Shown: piece after piece, positions 36,993 through 45,878 of the stretch
How the letters are laid out: each line of letters starts with the position of its first letter
Numbering within the stretch: the stretch's first letter is position 1
Assembly (NCBI GenBank): GCA_900316265.1
Contig: ONCH01000025.1
Span: forward strand, 1 to 64,000
Length of the DNA stretch: 64,000 bases
Reading direction: 5' to 3'
DNA from: an uncultured Prevotellaceae bacterium
GTDB lineage: Bacteria; Bacteroidota; Bacteroidia; Bacteroidales; Bacteroidaceae
Notes under the pieces: generated by a model
Seen by the model: the letters and a program-made list of their open reading frames with translations, nothing else
Told to the model about the DNA's origin: nothing
The model's database searches: none
Program-made: the position numbers and the translations under genes

Positions 36993-39713
36993 ATGAAGAG
37001 TTTCTTAGAACACGTCGCAGAAGACATCATCCGCAAATACGGCACCAACCTGTCGCGCACAGCGGTGGTGTTCCCTAACAAGCGTGCCTCGCTGTTCCTC
37101 AACGAGCACCTGGCCCGCCTGTCGAAGGGGAAGCCCCTCTGGAGTCCTGCCTATATCACCATCAGCGAACTCTTCCGTCAGCAGTCTGAGCTCCACGTCG
37201 CCGACCCTATCAAACTGGTCTGCGACCTCTATCAGTCCTTCCGTCAGTTTACGGGCTCTGAGGAGACTCTCGACAAATTCTTCGGCTGGGGGCAGTTGCT
37301 CATCAGCGACTTCGACGACATCGATAAGAATATGGCCGATGCAAACCACGTCTTCGCCAATCTGCGCGACATCCACGAGCTCGACGACCTCAGCTTTCTC
37401 ACCGATGAACAGCGAGAACTGCTACGCCACTTCTTCAGCCATTTCACAGAGGAGCACGAGACAGAACTCAAGCAGCGCTTCCTGCGCCTCTGGAGTCACC
37501 TGGCAGACATCTACCATGACTTCAACCGTCGCCTCACCGACCAGGGCCTCGCCTACGAAGGTGCCCTCTACCGTCAGGTCGTCACCTCTCAACTCTCACC
37601 TCTCACCACTCACTCCTCCTACGACCACTATCTCTTCGTCGGCTTCAACCTGCTGCAGAAGGTGGAGCAACAACTCTTCTCCGAACTGCAGAAAGCTGGC
37701 AAAGCCCGCTTCTACTGGGACTTCGACGACTATTACATGCAAGGCCACGAGGCCGGTCACTATATCGCCCAGTACCTGCGTCATTTCCCCAACGAACTGA
37801 ACACCTCGGCTGAGGACATCTACAAAAATTTCAAGAAGCCGAAGGACATTACCTATATCTCAGCGCCAACAGAGCATATCCAGGCACGCTATGTCAGCAG
37901 TTGGCTGAACCAACAGCGCATCACCGACGGTCGCCACACCGCCATCGTCCTTTGCGACGAGCACCTGTTGCCCACCGTCATCCACAGTCTGCCCGACGAG
38001 GTAGCGAAGGTAAACATCACTACCGGCTACCCCTTATCACAGACTCCCATAGCCTCTTTTATCCAGTGCTACTACGACATGGTACTGGGTGGCAAGACGC
38101 CCCGTCTGGTGCGCGCCTTCCGTCGCCATCCGTACTACCGTTATCTCACCGACGATAGCCAGCCCCTTCTTCACCTTCTTCGTCAGATAGCGGATGCCGC
38201 CACTGACGACCCTCTCTTCCAGGAGTCCCTGTTCCGCGCCTACACCCTTGTCAACCGCCTAAACGCCCTGCAGGAGAGCGGCGACCTCAGCGTCACCGAC
38301 ACCACCATGCAACGCCTGGTCTCACAGCTCATTCAGCAGACCTCCATTCCCTTCCACGGCGAGCCTGCAGAAGGCCTTCAAGTCATGGGTGTGCTGGAGA
38401 CGCGTAACCTCGACTTCGACCACGTGCTGTTGCTCAGCTGTAACGAGGGTAACATGCCTAAGGGTGTCAACGACAGTTCATTCATCCCTCACAGCATCCG
38501 TCAGGCCTACGAGCTTACCACCGTCGAAAACAAGGTAAGCATCTATGCCTACTATTTCCACCGTCTGCTGCAACGCGCCAAGGATGTCACTATCCTGTGG
38601 AACAACGCCACAGAGGACGGCCAGCGTGGCGAGATGAGCCGTTTCATGCTTCAACTCATGGTTGAGAGCGGTCACCACATCGAGCAACGTTCGCTGCAGT
38701 CCGGCAAGATTATTGCCCGCTACACCCCGCAACCCATCGAGAAGACGCCTCACGTCCTCAGCATCATGCAAGACCAATGGCTGAGTGTGGATAGTCTGCT
38801 AAGTCCCTCTGCCATCAACCGCTACATGCGTTGTCCGCTGCAGCTCTACTATCGCTACATTGCCGATATCAAGGAGCCCGACCAGCCCGACGATGAGCAG
38901 GAGCTGGACAACCGCATCTTCGGCAATATTTTCCACAACGCTGCCGATGCCCTCTACCACCAATTGCCACAGTATGTCACCAAAGAGGTGCTCGAGCAGT
39001 TGCTGAAGAACAAAGCCACCATCGAGCGCGCCGTTGATGATGCCTTTCACCAGGAGTTGCCCAACGCTGTCAGAGGCGGTCTGCACCTCATCAATCGTGA
39101 GGTGATCATCCGCTACCTGCGCCAACTCATCGAGATTGACAAAGCCCTCGCCCCCTTCACCATTCTCGGCCTGGAATGTGACGTGCAACGTGAGCTCAAC
39201 CTTCAGACATCAGACCCCTCACCCTTCACCTCTCACCCCTCACCTCTAAGAATCGGTGGTCGCATCGACCGTCTCGACCAGCTTTCCGACGGGCGTATCC
39301 GTGTAGTGGACTACAAGACAGGAAGCCATCGTCTGAAGGCTCTTGCCAGTGTAGAAGACATCTTCGACCCTGCCAAAATTCATGACCATAGCGACTACTA
39401 TTTCCAGACTTTCGTCTATGCCGACATCGTCAGTCGCCAGCAGGCCAACATCTTACATCTGCCATCGGACATCAGACATCACGCCGTCAGTCCAGCCCTG
39501 CTCTTTATCCAGCATGCCGGCGCCAAGGACTACGACCCCACGCTCTGCTTCGGCAAAGATAAGATTCTCGACATAGCGGACTATAGTGCCCGCTTCAACG
39601 AACTGCTGGAACAGAAAGTGAACGAGATATTCTCTCCAGAAATCCCGTTCACTCCCACAACAGACCTGAAGATCTGTCGTATATGTCCTTATCTGCAAAT
39701 GTGCAGACGTTAG
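36993..39713 (+). CDS. AddB-like PD-(D/E)XK nuclease family protein
   Basis: The protein has 906 residues. The degenerate helicase N-terminus (TAVVFPNKRASLFLNEHLA) is followed by a C-terminal nuclease with YMRCPLQLYYRYI, GNIFHNAAD and VVDYKTGSHR. The end CRICPYLQMCRR, together with the earlier MRCPLQ, gives the four cysteines of an AddB-type iron-sulfur staple. It partners the preceding helicase-nuclease. Two heptanucleotide arrays lie in frame (37582-37616 and 39215-39249), encoding SQLSPLTTHSS and PSPFTSHPSPL. The 3' end overlaps the convergent MFS gene by 4 bp. Confidence 0.88.
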   Translation: MKSFLEHVAEDIIRKYGTNLSRTAVVFPNKRASLFLNEHLARLSKGKPLWSPAYITISELFRQQSELHVADPIKLVCDLYQSFRQFTGSEETLDKFFGWGQLLISDFDDIDKNMADANHVFANLRDIHELDDLSFLTDEQRELLRHFFSHFTEEHETELKQRFLRLWSHLADIYHDFNRRLTDQGLAYEGALYRQVVTSQLSPLTTHSSYDHYLFVGFNLLQKVEQQLFSELQKAGKARFYWDFDDYYMQGHEAGHYIAQYLRHFPNELNTSAEDIYKNFKKPKDITYISAPTEHIQARYVSSWLNQQRITDGRHTAIVLCDEHLLPTVIHSLPDEVAKVNITTGYPLSQTPIASFIQCYYDMVLGGKTPRLVRAFRRHPYYRYLTDDSQPLLHLLRQIADAATDDPLFQESLFRAYTLVNRLNALQESGDLSVTDTTMQRLVSQLIQQTSIPFHGEPAEGLQVMGVLETRNLDFDHVLLLSCNEGNMPKGVNDSSFIPHSIRQAYELTTVENKVSIYAYYFHRLLQRAKDVTILWNNATEDGQRGEMSRFMLQLMVESGHHIEQRSLQSGKIIARYTPQPIEKTPHVLSIMQDQWLSVDSLLSPSAINRYMRCPLQLYYRYIADIKEPDQPDDEQELDNRIFGNIFHNAADALYHQLPQYVTKEVLEQLLKNKATIERAVDDAFHQELPNAVRGGLHLINREVIIRYLRQLIEIDKALAPFTILGLECDVQRELNLQTSDPSPFTSHPSPLRIGGRIDRLDQLSDGRIRVVDYKTGSHRLKALASVEDIFDPAKIHDHSDYYFQTFVYADIVSRQQANILHLPSDIRHHAVSPALLFIQHAGAKDYDPTLCFGKDKILDIADYSARFNELLEQKVNEIFSPEIPFTPTTDLKICRICPYLQMCRR
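37582..37616. repeat. Heptanucleotide array inside the addB-like gene (5 units)
   Basis: TCACCTC, TCAACTC, TCACCTC, TCACCAC, TCACTCC on the coding strand. Confidence 0.8.
39215..39249. repeat. Second heptanucleotide array inside the addB-like gene (5 units)
   Basis: CCCCTCA, CCCTTCA, CCTCTCA, CCCCTCA, CCTCTAA on the coding strand, just before the conserved GGRIDR-type nuclease strand. Confidence 0.8.
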
Positions 39714-40879
39714 CGATTCTTATGTTTCAGGAACCAGCTGTGCGTAAAGAAATGGTATAGTACCAATGCCACAGCGGTGATGCCCAGAGCCGTATATATC
39801 AGCGTTGTGGGCTGCTCGTAGAAACAGGCATAGCCCAGACACAAGCCCAAGGCAATACCGGTCTCCCACCCCAGAAAATAGGTGCTCTGCGAGGTGCCTC
39901 GTTGACAGTGACGACTCAGCTTGATGAAGAACAGCAGGAAGCGTGAGCCGATGATACCTGCGCTCAGTCCTACAAAGACGGGTGTCACAGGTGAGGCAGG
40001 AGCCACCAGGAGAATGGCCAGTGCCGCCAGCAACAGGAATAATCCCGTAATAATCTCGCTCTTTAATTCCGCATCACGGAACACAAAGCGCTGTGCCAGC
40101 AGTGCCATCAGGAAACCACCCATCATCAAGGCGTAGAATAACGGTTCAAAAGGCATCGACAACAACAGACCGATGACAGTAGTCACCAGCAACAGATTGA
40201 CGAAGAGGATAAAGCCATGCGTCAGGAAGAAACGGTCCAGCGACACGACCTTCACGCCCTCTTCCGGTGTACGGAAGGGGAAAGTGACAATCTTGACCAA
40301 CAGCAGGGCACCGACAGCACATCCCACGGCACTCCATACGACACCCTCGAAGCCATAGAGCGCGCTGACTATCAAGCCTGCCAACGGTCCTAAAGACAGG
40401 GCAAAGCGGGAAAACCACGACGCACTATGGTTGGCCTCCGTACGCTGGAACGACTCACATGTGTCAATAACCAGTGTGGATGTCAGCACCATCTGAGCCA
40501 GTCCGAAGGTTGCTCCCAGCATAAAACGGTGGACCATAATGATGGTAAAGTCCACAAATGTCGTACGCAGGGTATCGATATACAACAGCAATACCAGATT
40601 GACGATAACTGCCACTATTGCCCACATGCAAACCACATTGCGGCGATAGCGCTGTACCAACCATGAGCAGCAGGAGCCAAAGAGGTAGAGTCCCAGTCCG
40701 AAGACACCCATCGAACGTCCCACCTCCACTGGTGTGAAGTTTTCCTCCTCCATCAACCAGCGAGGCATGACGGGCAACAGGATATATACGGAGATGGTAA
40801 GCAGTAGCGACGCTACAGCCATCATCCAGAACTCTCTGTGCCACAGTTTGATATGTACCGGTGTATTCTGAGTATTCAT
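39710..40879 (-). CDS. Major facilitator superfamily transporter
   Basis: The protein has 389 residues with about 12 hydrophobic helices and an MFS-type loop after helix 2 (GSCCSWLVQRYRRNVV). The substrate is unknown. The start is 3 bp beyond the panB stop, so the two are cotranscribed. It could export or import a panB-related metabolite, but nothing in the sequence shows that. Confidence 0.85.
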   Translation of the reverse strand: MNTQNTPVHIKLWHREFWMMAVASLLLTISVYILLPVMPRWLMEEENFTPVEVGRSMGVFGLGLYLFGSCCSWLVQRYRRNVVCMWAIVAVIVNLVLLLYIDTLRTTFVDFTIIMVHRFMLGATFGLAQMVLTSTLVIDTCESFQRTEANHSASWFSRFALSLGPLAGLIVSALYGFEGVVWSAVGCAVGALLLVKIVTFPFRTPEEGVKVVSLDRFFLTHGFILFVNLLLVTTVIGLLLSMPFEPLFYALMMGGFLMALLAQRFVFRDAELKSEIITGLFLLLAALAILLVAPASPVTPVFVGLSAGIIGSRFLLFFIKLSRHCQRGTSQSTYFLGWETGIALGLCLGYACFYEQPTTLIYTALGITAVALVLYHFFTHSWFLKHKNR

Positions 40880-40882
40880 TGA

Positions 40883-41704
40883 TTAGTACGATTCGTTCGC
40901 ATTGGGGAAGTCGCCACTCTTGACGTCTTCCACATAGTGTCCCACAGCATCGGTGATGACGCTGTTCAGGTCGGCATAGCGACGCAGGAAGCGGGGCGAG
41001 AAGCCCTGTGTCATTCCCAGCATGTCGGCAATCACCAGCACCTGGCCGTCACAACCGTTACCGGCACCAATGCCGATGGTCGGACACTTCACCAGCTTCG
41101 TTACCTCCGTAGCCAGTGCTGCGGGAACCTTCTCCAGCGTGATACCAAAGCAGCCCGCCTCGTCCAACAGCTGTGCGTCGTGCAACAGCTTATCAGCCTC
41201 AGCCTGTTCTTTGGCACGCACAGCATACGAACCGAACTTATTGATGCTCTGCGGGGTCAGTCCCAGATGTGCCATCACAGGAATACCGGCGTCCAGAATG
41301 CGCTTTACAGTGTCGAGAATCTCCTCGCCGCCCTCCATCTTCAGGGCGTCGCAACCACTCTCCTTCATGATGCGGATAGCGTTAGTCACGCCATCAGTGG
41401 CATTCACCTGATACGAGCCGAAGGGCATATCGCAAACCACCAGCGCACGCTGACAGGCACGGGCCACCGAGCGAGCGTGGTAAATCATATAATCGACGGT
41501 CATGGGCAACGTGGTAGCATTACCGGCCATCACGTTCGAGGCGCTGTCGCCCACGAGAATAGCGTCAATACCGGCCTTGTCCACGATACCAGCCATGGTA
41601 TAGTCGTACGAAGTCAACATGGAGATTTTCTCACCTTTCTGCTTCATCTCCATAAAACGGTGTGTTGTCACCTTGCGTGTGTCACTTACTAAATATCCTG
41701 CCAT
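40883..41704 (-). CDS. panB: 3-methyl-2-oxobutanoate hydroxymethyltransferase
   Basis: At 273 residues it is full length. It makes ketopantoate from 2-oxoisovalerate and methylene-tetrahydrofolate, the first step of pantothenate and coenzyme A synthesis. Motifs are [37 protein letters not shown] and [15 protein letters not shown]. The ATG follows a short AT-rich heptad array that contains the stop of the HAD gene. Confidence 0.97.
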   Translation of the reverse strand: MAGYLVSDTRKVTTHRFMEMKQKGEKISMLTSYDYTMAGIVDKAGIDAILVGDSASNVMAGNATTLPMTVDYMIYHARSVARACQRALVVCDMPFGSYQVNATDGVTNAIRIMKESGCDALKMEGGEEILDTVKRILDAGIPVMAHLGLTPQSINKFGSYAVRAKEQAEADKLLHDAQLLDEAGCFGITLEKVPAALATEVTKLVKCPTIGIGAGNGCDGQVLVIADMLGMTQGFSPRFLRRYADLNSVITDAVGHYVEDVKSGDFPNANESY

Positions 41705-41732
41705 AATCTTTCAATTTTTAATTTTCATCTTT
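41705..41732. repeat. AT-rich heptad array between HAD gene and panB (about 4 units)
   Basis: On the minus strand it reads AAGATGA, AAATTAA, AAATTGA, AAGATTA. It holds the HAD stop and reaches the panB ATG. It is more degenerate than the others. Confidence 0.45.
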
Positions 41733-42347
41733 CATATAGTTTGCTATGACCTCATCGCAATACGGTCTGATGGCCTCTGCGGGGTTCGTCGTAGAGAGAC
41801 CCACCACATACATACCAGCAGCCCTACCCGACTTCAAGCCATTAAACGAGTCCTCAAAGACCACACAATCCTCGACCTTCACGCCCAGTCGCTGGGCAGC
41901 TTTCAGATAACAGTCCGGATCGGGCTTCGAACGTTCAAAGTCCTCTGAGGTCAAAATGGCGTCAAACAGACTACGGAATTCAGGATGCGACTGATAGACA
42001 GCCTCCATCTTCGGCTGGTTCGAACTGGTCACCACCGCCGTCTTTACACCCTTGCCACGCAACTGATGGATATAGTCCTCAAAGCCCGCAACAAACTGAT
42101 AATCCATCTGTTGCTCGTATTGATTCAAGCGTTCCGTAATTAACGGTTGCTTCTCTGTCAGCGGTCCAGAGAACCACGCATCGTAAATCTGCACCAGCGT
42201 CTGGCCCTTGATTTCGTGCTCCAGTCCAGGATGCTCCGGATGGAACTCACGGCACTGTGCACCCCAGAAAATGGTGTACTGGGGCTCCGTGTCAAACACG
42301 ACGCCATCCAGGTCAAACAACGCTGCTTTCATTTCTTTCTTTTCCAT
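41718..42347 (-). CDS. HAD-family hydrolase, beta-phosphoglucomutase-like
   Basis: About 209 residues with HAD motifs FDLDGVVFDTEP (I), VVTSSNQPK (II), SKPDPDCYLKA and VFEDSFNGLKSGRAAG (III/IV). This is subfamily IA with a helical cap, typical of phosphatases and phosphomutases acting on small sugar phosphates. I start at ATG 42347, just after a TAACTTTG box at 42364-42357; 42332 is the alternative. The gene is followed by panB and the MFS transporter in one run. Confidence 0.88.
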   Translation of the reverse strand: MEKKEMKAALFDLDGVVFDTEPQYTIFWGAQCREFHPEHPGLEHEIKGQTLVQIYDAWFSGPLTEKQPLITERLNQYEQQMDYQFVAGFEDYIHQLRGKGVKTAVVTSSNQPKMEAVYQSHPEFRSLFDAILTSEDFERSKPDPDCYLKAAQRLGVKVEDCVVFEDSFNGLKSGRAAGMYVVGLSTTNPAEAIRPYCDEVIANYMKDEN

Positions 42348-42356
42348 TTGCGGGTG

Positions 42357-42364
42357 CAAAGTTA
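42357..42364 (-). promoter_or_regulatory. -7 box TAACTTTG for the HAD-panB-MFS run
   Basis: Exact match on the minus strand, 10 bases before the ATG at 42347. Confidence 0.55.
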
Positions 42365-42469
42365 CAAAGAAAAATGGAAACCACCTTCTTTTTACTGGAA
42401 AAAATAACGTTTAGGGAATTCCCCCTTAGGGTTTAGGGATTATCCTTTGCAGCGTCACGGTTTTCTTCC

Positions 42470-42477
42470 TACTTTTG
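42470..42477 (+). promoter_or_regulatory. Promoter TTTG-N20-TACTTTTG for the His/Gly/Ser-rich protein
   Basis: TTTG at 42446-42449, 20 bases, then TACTTTTG; the ATG follows at 42505. Confidence 0.65.
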
Positions 42478-42504
42478 CAGCGTAAACATTTAACAACTGC
42501 GATT

Positions 42505-43518
42505 ATGAAGAAGATGATGATAGCCCTTTTAGGTATGCTGACGATAGCAGCATCGGGCAAGGCAATGAGTTACGAACAGGCTCGCAACGAGGCGCTGTTC
42601 CTGACCGACAAGATGGCTTACGAACTGAACCTGACAGACGAGCAGTATGAAGCCGCCTACGAGATTAACCTCGACTACCTGATGGGTGTGACAAGCTACG
42701 ACGATGTATATGGCGACTACTGGGAGCGCCGCAACCGCGACCTGAGCTACATCCTGCTCGACGTACAATGGCAGGCATACATTGCCGCCAGCTATTTCTA
42801 CCGCCCCCTCTATTGGGACGCAGGCTACTGGCACTTCGGCATCTATGCCCGCTATCCACACCGTGACTACTTCTTCTTTGGACGCCCGGCATTCTATGCC
42901 ACCTATCGTGGCGCACACGCCTGGCACCTGCACGGTACGCACGGATACTATTATAACCACCGTCACCACTTCCGTCCGGCAGCAGGACGCGCCCACTTCG
43001 GCATGCACGACCGCTGGGACCGCGGCGACTTCCATCACCGTCATGGCGGAACAGCAGGACGTCACGGAGGAACAGACAGACACCACGGTGGTTCAATGGG
43101 ACACCACGGTGGAACAGACAGAAATCACGGAGGTACGGGCAGGCCTCACGGGGGAACAGACAGAAATACAAATGGGACGATAGGCCGCTTCAGCAATAGC
43201 GATCGTGGCACCGCTCACCAGCGTCCTGACAACTTCGGAGGTCCACGCACCAGCTCTACGCGTACAACAGTATACCACGACGCAGGCAGCCGTCCCAACA
43301 GCGGCTCATTTAGCAGCAGCAGTCGCAGTAGCGCTTCATTCGGCGGAAGCCGCAGCAGTGGTTCATTCGGTGGAGGCCGCAGTAGCGGTTCATTCGGCGG
43401 AGGCCGTAGCAGTAGTGTTAGCAGCGCCAGCCGCGGAAGTTTTGGAGGCGGTAGCCACAGCAGTGGCAGTCATGGAGGCGGCAGCCGAAGCGGCGGTTCG
43501 TTCGGCAGTCGGCGTTAA
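42505..43518 (+). CDS. Secreted low-complexity protein with His-Gly-Gly-Thr heptapeptides and Ser/Gly tail
   Basis: About 337 residues. A signal peptide (MIALLGMLTIAASGKA) is followed by a helical domain (MSYEQARNEALFLTDKMA) and an aromatic segment (HRDYFFFGRPAFYATYRG). At about 178-220 are six heptapeptides of the type HGGTDRN/HGGTGRP, and from about 265 a Ser/Gly/Arg repeat tail (SGSFGGGRSS). The His-rich part could bind metal. I know of similar proteins in Bacteroidetes but no function. The final 129 bp overlap, on the opposite strand, the coding end of the histidine phosphatase. Confidence 0.75.
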   Translation: MKKMMIALLGMLTIAASGKAMSYEQARNEALFLTDKMAYELNLTDEQYEAAYEINLDYLMGVTSYDDVYGDYWERRNRDLSYILLDVQWQAYIAASYFYRPLYWDAGYWHFGIYARYPHRDYFFFGRPAFYATYRGAHAWHLHGTHGYYYNHRHHFRPAAGRAHFGMHDRWDRGDFHHRHGGTAGRHGGTDRHHGGSMGHHGGTDRNHGGTGRPHGGTDRNTNGTIGRFSNSDRGTAHQRPDNFGGPRTSSTRTTVYHDAGSRPNSGSFSSSSRSSASFGGSRSSGSFGGGRSSGSFGGGRSSSVSSASRGSFGGGSHSSGSHGGGSRSGGSFGSRR

Positions 43519-44049
43519 GACTCGCACCTCAGCATTCATCATACGCTGTACCTCACGCATAGTACAACCGGCATAGACAGCCAACACGGCTTTGTTCATA
43601 ATGCCATGACCTACGGCCACCACCCGCTTTCCTGGGTAGGTGGTCGTTATATATTGCAGGAAGTCGGCGGCCCGTTGCAACAGCTTGGGCTCACTCTCTA
43701 TGTCGTCAGGCCATACCATTCCTTTCAAATCAGGAATAAAACGCCCCGTAAAGCTTCCCCAATCACGCTCACGGAGCAAAGGGGTGGTGCTCACGGATAA
43801 ACCGTGAGGAGCAGCAATGATTTCAGCAGTCTGGATAGCACGTTGCAGGTCGCTGGCAACAACAGCATCAATGGGTTCATCGGCCAGTCGCCGAGCCACT
43901 TGCTGGGCCTGTTCCCTACCCCGTTCGTTGAGACAGCCCTGCGTCTGTCCCTGCATAATCTGACGAGCATTATCGACGGTCTCACCGTGACGTACTAAGA
44001 AGAGAGTGGTTGCGCCACTCTCTTCTGCTTTTCCTTCTTCATTTAACAT
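43390..44049 (-). CDS. Histidine phosphatase family protein with antisense-encoded C-terminal tail
   Basis: About 219 residues with LFLVRHGETVDNARQ (catalytic RHG), RERDWGSFTG and GHGIMNKAVL, the phosphoglycerate-mutase-like phosphatase motifs; the substrate is unknown. The start at 44049 overlaps the udk stop by 11 bp, suggesting coupling. Residues about 177-219 (Ala/Thr/Ser-rich, TASKTSAAGAANTTATASAE) are read antisense to the Ser/Gly repeat tail of the convergent gene. They lie beyond the normal end of the fold. Confidence 0.85.
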   Translation of the reverse strand: MLNEEGKAEESGATTLFLVRHGETVDNARQIMQGQTQGCLNERGREQAQQVARRLADEPIDAVVASDLQRAIQTAEIIAAPHGLSVSTTPLLRERDWGSFTGRFIPDLKGMVWPDDIESEPKLLQRAADFLQYITTTYPGKRVVAVGHGIMNKAVLAVYAGCTMREVQRMMNAEVRVLTPTAERTAASAAASMTATAVATASKTSAAGAANTTATASAE

Positions 44050-44656
44050 TGGTAACAATGCCCTCAATATACGTTTTGAGAATATGAATACCCGTCTTGT
44101 TGTCGCCTCCCCAGGGAATAATGAGGTCGGCAAACTTCTTCGTGGGTTCGATAAATTGTTCATGCATGGGTTTCAGCACCTTCTCATAGCGGTCAAGCAC
44201 CATGTCAACCGTTCGCCCGCGTTCTACCACATCACGCCGGATGTTACGGATAAGACGCACGTCAGAGTCGGTGTCCACGAATATCTTCAGGTCCATCATG
44301 TCGCGCAGCTTCTTATAGTGCAGCGTCATGATACCCTCCAAAATGATGACGGGCTTGGGTTCTACGTGTACAGTCTCTGGCAGACGGTTGGAAATGATAT
44401 ACGAATAGGTGGGCTGTTCTACGGCCTGACCGTTCTTCAGCATCTTGATATGCTCTGTGAGTAACTTCCAGTCGAAAGCGTCTGGGTGGTCGAAGTTGAT
44501 GGCCTTACGCTCTTCGTCGGTCAATCCCGTCGTATCGTTATAATACGAGTCCAAGGGTATTACGGCTGCACAATGAGGTGGCAGCACGCTGGCAATTCTC
44601 TTTACGACGGTGGTCTTTCCAGAACCTGTACCGCCTGCAATTCCGATAATGTACAT
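44039..44656 (-). CDS. udk: Uridine kinase
   Basis: The protein has 205 residues with Walker A GIAGGTGSGKTT, IPLDSYYND, NFDHPDAFDW and RRDVVERGRTVD, all typical of uridine/cytidine kinase. It phosphorylates uridine and cytidine in pyrimidine salvage. The ATG shares a base with the preceding stop (TAATG at 44656), and its own stop lies inside the phosphatase start region, so three genes are translationally linked. Confidence 0.96.
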   Translation of the reverse strand: MYIIGIAGGTGSGKTTVVKRIASVLPPHCAAVIPLDSYYNDTTGLTDEERKAINFDHPDAFDWKLLTEHIKMLKNGQAVEQPTYSYIISNRLPETVHVEPKPVIILEGIMTLHYKKLRDMMDLKIFVDTDSDVRLIRNIRRDVVERGRTVDMVLDRYEKVLKPMHEQFIEPTKKFADLIIPWGGDNKTGIHILKTYIEGIVTNVK

Positions 44657-45708
44657 TATTGTTTCTGTTCTTTTACAAGATATACCAATGTGGGCAGGTG
44701 GTCACTATAGCCATTGAGCCATACGCCACCGGCATGGGTACGAAGGGTGTTGCCCTTGTAGCGGCCTTCTTGCTGGAAGAGATAGTCGCGACGGAATATC
44801 TGAGCCTTCCAGTACTTCAGTGAAGAATAGTCCTTCTTGCCCTTTTGGTTCAGCAGTGAGTGCGAGAGGATAATCTGGTCGAAGAGATTCCACTTGCCGT
44901 CATACATCAGCGTACCAGTACCACTGGCGTGGATATTCCAGAACGGGTTGAACAGACCGCCGGGCTTCACGTCCTCCAGTTCGCGCTGGGCACCAAGGGC
45001 CTTCGACATAGAAGGATCAGCAGGGTCGTCGTTCATATCACCCATAATAAGAATCTTCACATTGGGATCATCCTTCAGCAGGGAGTCCTTCACGACACGA
45101 AGCTGCTTGCCACCGAGTTCACGATAGTAGCTGGTAGCACCACGTGAGGGCAGGTGGTTGACGATGATAGTAACGTGCTCGTCAGCCAGTGTGCCACTGA
45201 CTACAAAGAAACCACGGGTAGCACGACGGGCGTCCTCAGGCTTATCATATATATAAGGTACGAGCTTCACATTGCGAACGGAGAACAGTGCCGGGTTATA
45301 CAACAGACCGCAGTCCACACCACGATGGTCAGGACCTTCAATCAGCAGATGCTGGAAGTTGCGCTTCTTCAGGGGCTCCTGCTCGCAGAGGTCAGCCAGA
45401 CAGCCGTCGTTCTCTACCTCAGAGACACCAATGGCGGCAGCACCTACGGTAGGCAACACGTCGGTACCCATCTCAGCAAGTACACGAGCCATGTTCTTCA
45501 GTTTGTTACGATACTTCATACCCGTCCACTTATTTCTGCCATCAGGCAGGTATTCGTAGTCATTGTGACCCTCGTCGTGCAAGGTATCAAACAGGTTTTC
45601 AAGGTTGTAGAAACCAATGGCATAAACAGAGTATTTCTTCTCTTGTGCCAGTGCGTTCATTGTTCCCATCAGGAACAAAACGACCATTAAGGATAGTAGT
45701 TTTTTCAT
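44656..45708 (-). CDS. Secreted endonuclease/exonuclease/phosphatase-fold protein
   Basis: The protein has 350 residues with a signal peptide (LSLMVVLFLMGTMNALA). EEP-fold motifs are GVSEVEND (metal Glu), NHLPSRG, MGDMNDDPADPS and GYSDHLPTL. The family includes DNases, sphingomyelinases and inositol phosphatases; substrate choice cannot be read here. Export and the nearby nuclease lipoprotein fit a nucleic-acid role, but that is inference. The upstream -7 box is imperfect (TATCTTCG at 45737-45730). Confidence 0.82.
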   Translation of the reverse strand: MKKLLSLMVVLFLMGTMNALAQEKKYSVYAIGFYNLENLFDTLHDEGHNDYEYLPDGRNKWTGMKYRNKLKNMARVLAEMGTDVLPTVGAAAIGVSEVENDGCLADLCEQEPLKKRNFQHLLIEGPDHRGVDCGLLYNPALFSVRNVKLVPYIYDKPEDARRATRGFFVVSGTLADEHVTIIVNHLPSRGATSYYRELGGKQLRVVKDSLLKDDPNVKILIMGDMNDDPADPSMSKALGAQRELEDVKPGGLFNPFWNIHASGTGTLMYDGKWNLFDQIILSHSLLNQKGKKDYSSLKYWKAQIFRRDYLFQQEGRYKGNTLRTHAGGVWLNGYSDHLPTLVYLVKEQKQ

Positions 45709-45812
45709 AATCTTTTAGATTTATTGCTGCGAAGATACGCATTATTTTTTAAAAACTATCAATTTCTTCAAAAAAAAACACGAAAAAATACTTTTTTTTG
45801 CATTTTATTCAT

Positions 45813-45820
45813 TATCTTTG
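45813..45820 (+). promoter_or_regulatory. -7 box TATCTTTG for the TonB-dependent receptor operon
   Basis: Exact match, 58 bases before the ATG at 45879, in an AT-rich gap; no clear -33 element. Confidence 0.55.
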
Positions 45821-45878
45821 CAGCAGAATCTTTGAATCGAAATATTAAAAACACATTATTATTAAACAAAACAATCTT

